Positions 56,386-64,000 of a stretch of 64,000 nt of DNA are shown in pieces; positions within the stretch are counted from its first letter, which is position 1, and every line of letters starts with the position of its first letter. Origin of the DNA: Acanthococcus lagerstroemiae (Eukaryota > Arthropoda > Insecta > Hemiptera > Eriococcidae); the NCBI GenBank assembly GCA_031841125.1, contig CM063113.1, positions 21,473,312 through 21,537,311 of the forward strand. The letters run 5' to 3'. A model generated the notes under the pieces. That model worked only from the letters and a program-made list of their open reading frames with translations. It made no database searches and was not told the DNA's origin. The position numbers and the translations under genes are program-made.

Positions 56386-58840
56386 CTACAAATCTTCCAG
56401 CAACTCGACGACAGATGATAAGGTGCAGGAACAAACTGAAAAATAACATAGCACAGTAACTTGTCCCAAAACTCCAATTTGAGGCGAATGTTAATTGCCT
56501 ACAACGTGTTTCTATCCCATGGAAGACTCATTACCCAAGTTAATAAGCTGCTCACTCTAGTGAAACGAAAATTCAATAAATTTTGGGTTCATACCTTCTA
56601 GGAAAGATGTTCCTAGGGGAAACTCAATTTTGCCCACTTGATTCGGAAACATGATACGAAATACAAAATCCAAAATAAGGGGAGCTAGGCTTACAATACA
56701 AACACTCATAATAATCGAAAATTATCGGACTAAGGTACGAAATCTGACATAAAAATGAACAAATGAAACGTAATGCTTAGCCGATACTGGAAGGTCCTGA
56801 AGCCATTGGCAACGAATTCGATGATGACAGCTTCGACATAGGCCTCATGGTCCTGCCTTGTGGCGGCATGGTTTCGATCGAATCGCGCCGTAGATCTGTC
56901 TGGACTTGGTCATCCTGGAACTGGAAACACGATTTCTCGACACGGTGAACGCTTTGTGGAGACCCAGATCTTCATTGATTGAACCAAAAGAAACCGAAAA
57001 TTTCACTGTTGGACAAGGCTTATTACATGCCTTCTCATCTCAACATGCCGTTGGCTCAGCGAATGGATCCAAAAAATAAGACTGCGGCGTTTCAGTTCTG
57101 CCACTTACGGCAATAAAACACTTCTGGCGATCGAAAATGCCGTCGAATTTCGAATTTTGAGAACAAAATAACCGAACATAACTTCCAAAAATGAGTGGCA
57201 CGTTCTCAAACTGAATTAGTACACACGATATACGAAGCCTTTCACGTAGGCGAACATCCGTAGCGAGCTACATAACGGTAAATTGATACTGGTCGTAGCT
57301 CAAGAAACGAAATGAACCATGCTGCAATTTTCAGCTCAGTGCATCGCTTCACTTGTCTGCAGTACTCCGCCGACTAGTCTACTGACTTATCATTCCATCC
57401 CTCCACCCCGTACCATCTGTAGAATAGTAACGGTTCGAGAGATGGAAAGAGACGTCGACTTTTGATAGCATTATGTCGAAAAACATAGTCCCCAGCACAG
57501 CCAGTTCTTTCAGGAGAAAGCCTGTCGATGGTGATTTCAAGTAAGACCGTGTGCTCACTTCGGGAGAGCGTCGTACTTAATCACCGGGGAAATTTTTAAT
57601 CTGGCTACCTATACAGTGAAATGAATAGGCATTACCTGTCCAAGCTTAATTTTGAATGTAACGATTTTGGTATAGCTCTGTACGACAAAATCCGGTTCGT
57701 ACAGGCTACGGTCTATCCACAATACACTATGTTCTAATGTGTATCGAGAATTTGTTTCCCTTTCCGAAAACGTCACCATGCAGTTCGAATGCAAAATAAA
57801 CGAATGTCGAAAATGTCCGACTGCCTGCTTTGTGATGCTCGAAAACCATCGTTCCTTTAAGTCCCCAAGCTTCCCGCTCGAGACTCTTAATTCAAAAAGT
57901 TGGCCCATTAAATTATCATGCTACAGAAATAAAAATGAACTATATTCATTTATTATAATATAAATCACGGACAAAAATTATACGTATAATTGTTTGGAGA
58001 TTTTTTCCCAGTGCACTTCTTATGTGCCCATTTTCCGCATCTCGTTTTTGATAATGGCCTTTGATAGCTCTTTTCCAATCTTCTTAATCCACTTGTTTAC
58101 GCTTAACGTCTTCTTTGCTTTGTGGCATTCTTACACTCGAGAAAAAAATGAGAGAAATTGAAAAAAATTATGGTCCAAGGTGTAAGACAAAACTGTAATG
58201 GTGCAATAGGTCGAGTTCGTAACATAAATTGGAATTATTTCGTAGGGCATTTACTTTAAATTATAATCGATATTTTGAAAAAATAAACTTCCTTTTCCAC
58301 AACTTTTAGTTATAACAAAATTTTTACTCTATCAATTTTTTTAGCATCACAGTAAAATTCCTGTTTATTTATGATATATTTCCAAAAAGTTATTATATGT
58401 ATAACTGGGTAATGCACTTAAATGTTGTATTACTGACGGCATTAGTTTATTTTTCAGTCATTTGGGGCGCCACCATCACAGTTGGACCAAGATACAACTG
58501 GTCCAAGGTACAGCCCCTTTCCCTACTGATCCTCTCTGAGCTAGAATTTTTTTATATTGGGACAGCTGGATTCTGAAACCATTTCAAATGGTCAGAAAAA
58601 TTCAAATTCTTACGACGGAGGGAATCGAAAATTTCTAAATCATTCTAACCTGATGAGGATGTTCTGTATTTGGTGATTTGATCCTCCTTGTATTAAATTT
58701 TCGTATGCAAATTCCTCTTTGTAACAAATGCTATCCTTAAAATCAGCGTACAAAATTTTTGGAGTGCATATCATTGCGCATGAGAAATTGTTGCACTATT
58801 ACCTGCAATACTTGTACATTAGCAGTGACGTCTGTAAGAA
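56386..58840. other. No gene recognised
   Basis: Short frames on both strands (for example 57609-57908 minus, 57739-57963 plus) overlap and have no domain. GGTCCAAGGT motifs occur at 58172 and 58500. A K-rich minus-strand phrase near 58060-58130 could be a transposase scrap but is too short to call. Confidence 0.35.
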
Positions 58841-58848
58841 GATGAGCC

Positions 58849-58975
58849 GGACGCAAGTGGATTATCATGCGGACGCAACTGGGTACATTCATTCTCACTT
58901 CCCTCTTTTTCCCGGGATGCAGTTAGGCGACGCTTGATGCTAATTACTGTACCTTGGACGCAACTGGGCGACGGC
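58849..58975 (+). repeat. Cluster of GGACGCAACTGGG motifs
   Basis: GGACGCAAGTGG (58849), GGACGCAACTGGG (58871), GGGATGCAGTTAGG (58915) and GGACGCAACTGGG (58956) lie within 130 bp in the plus direction. The motif recurs inverted at 62941-63082 and direct at 63596-63700. Confidence 0.6.
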
Positions 58976-59074
58976 GACACCCAAAAAATTACGGATTGAC
59001 TACACACCGTGACTTATCTTTCACACCCGTCTTTCTTGTTATCTTGTTGTTTTACAGTATTGAGTCAGGATCAT

Positions 59075-59241
59075 ATTTACGGCTAATCAACTAGGCAACT
59101 TATTGTACCACAATGTTTGCGAATATGTCTCCGGAATTCTAGTTAATATTGTGTACAATAAGTTGCCTGCTCGAGTCGCCGTAAATCTGGTCTTAGACTG
59201 TGGCAACGTACAATAAGTTGCGTACTCGATTCGCCGTAAAT
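59075..59241. repeat. Three copies of a 34-bp motif, one inverted and two direct
   Basis: GTACAATAAGTTGC followed by about 10 bases and CGCCGTAAAT occurs at 59153-59186 and 59208-59241. The inverted form (ATTTACGGC...GCAACTTATTGTAC) lies at 59075-59108. The layout suggests the ends of a tiny foldback element. Confidence 0.65.
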
Positions 59242-59378
59242 CCAACCCAGATTCACATTCAGAACTGTTACTAGCACGCATAGGCACGGCACGTTCGCGA
59301 ACTTTGAAAATTGAAAAGAAAAATTTATCGTTCAGTTCAAATTCAGTTCATTACAGGAACCATATTGTGTTCACGTTA

Positions 59379-59455
59379 GGTGGCTTGGTGGCTGAGTGGA
59401 TTCGAACGCGGCCTCCTAAACCACGGAACGCGAGTTCGAATCCCAGTGCGGACGG
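59379..59455 (+). other. tRNA-like sequence (probable SINE head)
   Basis: GGTGGCTGAGTGGATTCGA suits a pol III A box and GAGTTCGAATCCCAG a B box. A loop CTCCTAA would give anticodon CCT (arginine), but the anticodon stem has mismatches. A working tRNA is unlikely. It begins directly after a 14-bp sequence that recurs at 62425. Confidence 0.5.
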
Positions 59456-59619
59456 CAAATTTTAAAGACTTTAATATGATACGAAAATAATAGAATACAC
59501 GAATATATGAACAACTTCAACATCCGACCAAGCCGCGCCAATTGTACTAAGAGGTGGAGTTCAATTTCATTGTTCCGCCGGAATTCAAAAAGACTATGAT
59601 TGGGTTAGCCACACCTATA

Positions 59620-62420
59620 ACTTTTTTTTTCCTTCCCACTCTCCCCGTGCACTTGCCGGGCCACGAAGCCGAAATGGGGCCCGTTACCCGGTTAGGCCCA
59701 CGAGGAGGGAGCGCTGCTTCTTGGGAGGTGGGGATGTCTTTTACATTAATTTACTTTACAATCTTGTATTATTGTTATTCTATAATACGTTCCGTCCTTC
59801 TTCAGGTTGTGGGCGGGAGACTATAGCGCCTGTTGGTTTCTCAACCTGTTGGCTTCTCAACAGTCCCCCTCCCTTCTTCCACCCCTTTCACCAGTTGTTT
59901 GGGCCGGTCTGCTTCTTCGTTCTTTCTTGGTCCAGTCTTCGCCTTCTCTTCTATCACCTGATCCTCTGTTACTATCCTCCGCCATTGGCATCATAGGAAC
60001 CCGCGCCCTACACCCTTCCGGGGTCAGGCAACGAGGGGATGCTCCGGACCATGAGTTAACTTGAATTCTCTAAGGCCCACAGAGTGGCAACAGTCCTTGA
60101 GATGTACTGCCTGCTTCGAGGGCACCGACCATCCAGCTTCGAAGCGTGGACAGTACATGAGGATATGCTCGGCCGATTCCTCTTCATCTGGGGAGCACGA
60201 GCATGATGGTGAGTCTGCTTTTCCAATACGGTGAAGGAATTTCTTGAAGCATCCGTGGCCACTCAGTCCTTGGGCCACGTAGAAGTCCAAGTCCATGGGT
60301 GCCTCGTTCACTACCTCAGGATGGAGGGTCTTGGTCCAACCTCCGTGCGGTGCTTCTTCGTACATATTCTGCCACTTCTGAGTAGCGCATCTGTCAACTG
60401 TCTTTGTGTATTCTGTGATAGACATATGAAGTGGATCACCAGTCAAGGGAATGATTGAGTTCCCTGCAGGGGCCCAGCCTTTCTTTCTACAGGTCAGAAG
60501 TGACCCAACTGCGATGTCCAGGATAAGCGGCCGAGCGCCGCAAATTACTGTGGCAGGCTGGTATGATACTGTCCGATACAATCTAGCACAGCATAACACC
60601 ATCCTGCGGTGAACTCGGTTAATAATTTGCCGGTTGGCCTCAAGTCGGTGGGAGAAGAGTGTTGCTCCATAGCGAAGGTATGCACCAATAGTGCCATTGA
60701 ACATTATAGGCCTAGCTTGGTTGGAGTAACCGAAGGTGTTTTGGCAAACTGCTACCAGTCGAGGGATAACCTTGTCCGCTTTTTGACACATATGGTGAAT
60801 ATGTGGTGACCATTCCAGGTTGCAGTCGAGGATCATACCCAGGTACTTCATCCCGGGCTTGGATTCAATTGCAGAGCCTGCCAACTTGATAGTAATTGTG
60901 GGTGAGTTCCTGTGACAGAACTGATTGCCAAGGAACACTATGAATTCCGTTTTCCCCGTGTTGATCTGTAGACCGGCAGGGGCCACCAGTTCTTCCATCA
61001 GGGTGACTATTTCCTCGATGCGATGTTTCATCTGATTGTTCGTCTGGCTATGTACAATTAGCAGTGTATCGTCCGCATAGCAGGTGATATCTATATCCTG
61101 AGCATCAACTGCCTTTATGATAGGATTTTAGGATAGATTCCATAGAGTTGGGCCCAGTACAGAGCCTTGTGGGCAGCCCTTTTCTAGATCTACAACAGCA
61201 TTGCCGCTAAATGCTTTCCGCTCTGTGAAGTACTCACGAATTACCCGGGTAAGATGACTAGGGTATTCATTCCGGATGAGTTCATTCAGGGTATGGTTCC
61301 AGCTGACATTGTCAAAGGCGCCTTTTATATCGAACGAGATTGCACAGGTTCGGTTCCAGTATTCACGGCTCCTTGTGATCTTATCCACAGCTTCGGTGCT
61401 CCTCTGAGACCTGAAGCCAAATTGGTGTCTAGAGGTAAGGAGATTATCATCTGCATGCTTCATGATCCGCTTGTTGAGACACTTTTCAAATGTTTTACCA
61501 ATAGTTGACAGCAAGGTGATTGGTCTGTAGGCTTCTGGAGTTGACGGATCCTTACCTGGTTTGGGAATCCAGACAACTTTACCAGTCTTCCATTGCGCCG
61601 GGAAGACTCCATATTGAAGACATCCATTGAACAAGTTTGGTAGCAAGGATGGAAGTTCCTTCTGAACTATTTTTAGGACCTTGTAGTTCACCCCGTCAGG
61701 GCCTGGTGCTGAGCGGTTACAGCTCTTCTTCAGGTAAGTACTCACTTCAGCACGGGTGATATTTGAGACCTCTTCTTGATTAGTGGTTTCAGCCAAGTCC
61801 CACTGCATTAATGGTTCTCGTCCTGTGGGTCCAAGTTTAGTTGTTAGGAGTTCTTCATCACAGATGATTTGTAAGGGGGTAGTTCCGGCTTTTACAACAA
61901 GCTTGTAAGGCTTCCCCCATGGCTTATCTTTCGTAGTGAAAGACCTCCAGGCTGCTTCCTTACTTCTCTTGATCTGGAGACAAATATCTTTCCTCAGGCT
62001 ACGGGCAATCCTCCTCAGAGATTGTTTGGTATCCAGATCTCTGCACCTAGCTGCACGTCTTCTTGTTCTCTTCAGAGTTTCAAGGAGCTGTCTAATGGTT
62101 GAAGTCATCCAGTAGGAGGCTGTTCGAACAGGGGTGGAAACAGTGTTTGTTGCAACTAGATTAGATATCCAGTTAGTGATGGTGACAGCATTGAGAGAGG
62201 AGCCACACCTATAGACTACTAACACCTGACTAGTCTGGTGTGCCATGCAGGATGCATGCCCCTTATAGAGAAGGAAAACTCTTTCATAACCAGTCCCCAG
62301 TAATGGCTTGTCACCAAGGGGAATTGGACTAGAACCCTTGTATCAAAAATAATTGATCAAGGAGGCCTGTGTCCCAGTGGGTGGACCTAAACATCTGTTT
62401 CAAGGCTGTATTTATTTATT
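59620..62420 (-). mobile_element. 5'-truncated R1-clade LINE
   Basis: The minus-strand element has a single long RT frame (62246-60024), a GC-rich 3' UTR and an A-tract at about 59622-59630. There is no endonuclease or ORF1. The sequence beyond 62246 is non-coding and ends in (TTTA)n at about 62408-62424 next to the repeated 14-bp flank. Confidence 0.8.
60024..62246 (-). pseudogene. R1-clade LINE reverse transcriptase, one nonsense codon
   Basis: One frame covers about 740 codons with a single TAA at 61130-61128. RT motifs are in order: SAPGPDGVNYKVLK, WIPKPGKDPSTPEAYRPI, ISFDIKGAFDNVSW, CPQGSVLGPTLWN, then after the stop CYADDTLLI, KYLGMILDCNLEW and the LYRTVSYQPATVICGARPL segment. A GHGCFKKFLHRIG...CSCS...ESAEHILMYCP zinc-like tail closes the protein. 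All catalytic RT residues appear intact. The nonsense codon splits the palm from its YADD motif. Confidence 0.88.
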
Positions 62421-62424
62421 TATT

Positions 62425-62940
62425 ATTGTGTTCACGTTTAGTTCAGTTCACTTTGCCGAATAGCTCGTTCACGTTCAGTTTACTTCGCTCATTTACTCTC
62501 GTTGCGGTATTTAAATAATTGAAGGCGTAAAGAGCAATGTTATTCTAAAAAGTGCTTTTGCGTTCAAAGATTTCAGTTCGTTGCAACTTGTAAGCAGTAC
62601 CACATACCGTTACCTCATCTGGTAGGAACATGTAGTACAATAATATCGTAAAATGTTTCACAAAATGTTAGATTTCTAAAAATTTAAAATGAGTAGTCAG
62701 TAACATGATGCAAACAAAGATAGGTAAAAGCAAGAAGCAAATAATTGAAAATCATGACTTCAAAATCGTTCTAAAATCCCTCAAGAATTAATCATTTTTA
62801 CGGGATTGTGTGATTTTAAGATCGAAAAAATTCTGATTTCTGATGTTTTATTATTTCATCCATTTCTATGGTGCGAATGACATGGTATACGTGTAAGTCG
62901 GTTTTGGACTTTCTTCTAATCGAAAATGAGTGTTCGGTGA
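62425..62940. other. No gene recognised
   Basis: AT-rich with several GTTCACGTTCAGTT phrases at its left. No open frame of note. Confidence 0.4.
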
Positions 62941-63082
62941 ATCCCAGTTGCGTCCTGACCACTAATTTTTGTCTCAGTTGCGTCCCACTAGGAAAAAGGG
63001 CATATCTTAATTGCGTTCCAGGGGGAAAAGATACATATCTGAATTGTATCCCTTATTTTACAGATCAGTTGTGTCCCATGTA
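62941..63082 (-). repeat. Array of about five GGGACGCAAcT units, minus direction
   Basis: Plus-strand starts of the complementary TTGCGTCC-type core lie at 62948, 62978, 63011, 63044 and 63069, giving spacings of 30, 33, 33 and 25. On the minus strand the unit reads GGGACGCAATTAAGATATG followed by a T-rich tail. The open frame at 62868-63143 is only a reading of this repeat. Confidence 0.7.
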
Positions 63083-63595
63083 TTTATCTTCACACTTACT
63101 ATCAGACTTGGGACTGACTGCAAAATATTGCAGGTGCGGTTAAAAATATATTTCTTTACTCCCACGCCTATACACAGCTCTCATCGGTATCTTTCCCACC
63201 ACCCCTGTCGACAGCCTGTATACAATCTGCAATGAACTGCCTTCAGATCTTCATCCAGCCATTGTGTTCCTACGATTTGCCACTCGTATTGGAAATGCAA
63301 AACTTATAGCGATCGGCAACTTTCAAATTTTCCTGTTTTTCACTAAACATTTTTCGCGTGCAGTAAGTACACCACAACTTAAAGGATGAATTAAGGATGA
63401 ACCGGCGATTACTTAAGAGCATGGAAGTGTGTTATAATATTCATTCTTGCTTATTCTTGTCAACTTGCATTATGTATGTAATAATTACGTGTCGTGTAAT
63501 CGTAATTCTCGTTGTAATCCACACACACGTGCCAACATGAAGAATGATTACAGAAATCATTTTAATTCTAACGTCGAGTGTCTATTTTTAGAGGA

Positions 63596-63700
63596 GGACG
63601 CAATGGGGGTGCACGTCGGACGCAATTCAGACATGTACCTTTTTTTTATTGGGACGCAATTACGATATACCTTTTTTTTACCCTCTCGTACGGGACGCTT
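63596..63700 (+). repeat. Array of GGGACGCAAtT units, plus direction
   Basis: Units start at about 63596, 63618, 63651 and 63692 and read GGACGCAATTCAGACATG and a T-run, matching the minus-strand units at 62941-63082. The two arrays point in opposite directions around about 500 bp of unassigned DNA, like long terminal arrays of a non-autonomous element. Confidence 0.7.
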
Positions 63701-64000
63701 AGTTTGGACATTCACACACATCTACCTTCGTCTTTTTCGTTATCAGTAGGATTACGATTAGGCTTCTCTATACTCTTATCCCTCGAAATTGGAGGGTGTG
63801 GTAACCGAGCTCCGCTCTTTTCCCGAATGGCCAAGGCATTGACATTGTATAATGCGATAGATATGCTGGCGAGGTTCGCTCTCTCATTTATCCTAACCGG
63901 TTGATTCCTGTTTTCACCTGTCCACACCTGATAATACTTGTTCTGCTGTTTTCCTTCGATTCGATCGACTTTTTCCTCTTTTTCTGTGAATTCTGTGACC
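63701..64000. other. No gene recognised
   Basis: Overlapping small frames on both strands. No domain and no splice-framed exon. Confidence 0.4.

Noticed and set aside
57609..57963. Overlapping frames on both strands near 57.8 kb
   Set aside because: Neither has a recognisable domain, splice support or better context than the other.
59379..59455. Functional arginine tRNA (CCT)
   Set aside because: Anticodon stem mismatches and position at a retroposon edge argue for a tRNA-like SINE head.
62868..63143. 91-codon plus-strand frame with repeated NCVPGGK-like words
   Set aside because: Simply the translation of the roughly 33-bp repeat array.

Overview
This window is insect nuclear DNA. It is AT-rich, gene-poor and packed with transposon relics. 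The best evidence is a four-exon odorant receptor gene (7tm_6 family, found only in insects) whose exons splice in consistent phases. The order cannot be settled from the sequence; the mix of elements (CR1/Jockey-type and R1-type LINEs, a Ty3/gypsy element, pogo/Tigger, a Helitron-like gene) fits many insects.

Layout. 0-12 kb: a minus-strand multi-exon gene that runs off the left edge. Its 5' exons lie at 12.0 and 11.8 kb and its later exons at 2.3, 2.0 and 1-0.96 kb, so one intron of about 9.5 kb holds a decayed gypsy element (2.7-8.2 kb), relics of related elements and a 1.06 kb solo LTR with a GCCCG duplication. 12-29 kb: short inverted and direct repeats, a 1.5 kb dispersed repeat (copy A), a dead pogo/Tigger transposase, a TTAA-flanked MITE and LINE tails. 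29-34 kb: a 5'-truncated LINE and two tandem LINE C-terminal domains. 34.5-36.4 kb: a minus-strand, intron-containing gene with an array of 21-residue basic repeats followed by a Helitron-type cysteine-rich domain. 39.4-52.0 kb: the odorant receptor gene, with a 10.8 kb first intron holding a nearly full-length antisense LINE and a second LINE fragment split by a solo LTR. 52.3-56.4 kb: copy B of the dispersed repeat, split by a hAT-like DNA transposon that is itself split by a pogo deletion derivative (three nested layers). 58.8-64 kb: motif arrays, a tRNA-like head and a 5'-truncated R1-clade LINE with one nonsense codon.

Only two loci look like host genes: the odorant receptor and the minus-strand gene at the left. 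The Helitron-like gene is probably mobile-element derived. No operon, CRISPR array or rRNA gene is present. I could not confirm any intact tRNA. Coordinates of element edges are read by eye. Edges supported by target-site duplications are the firmest.
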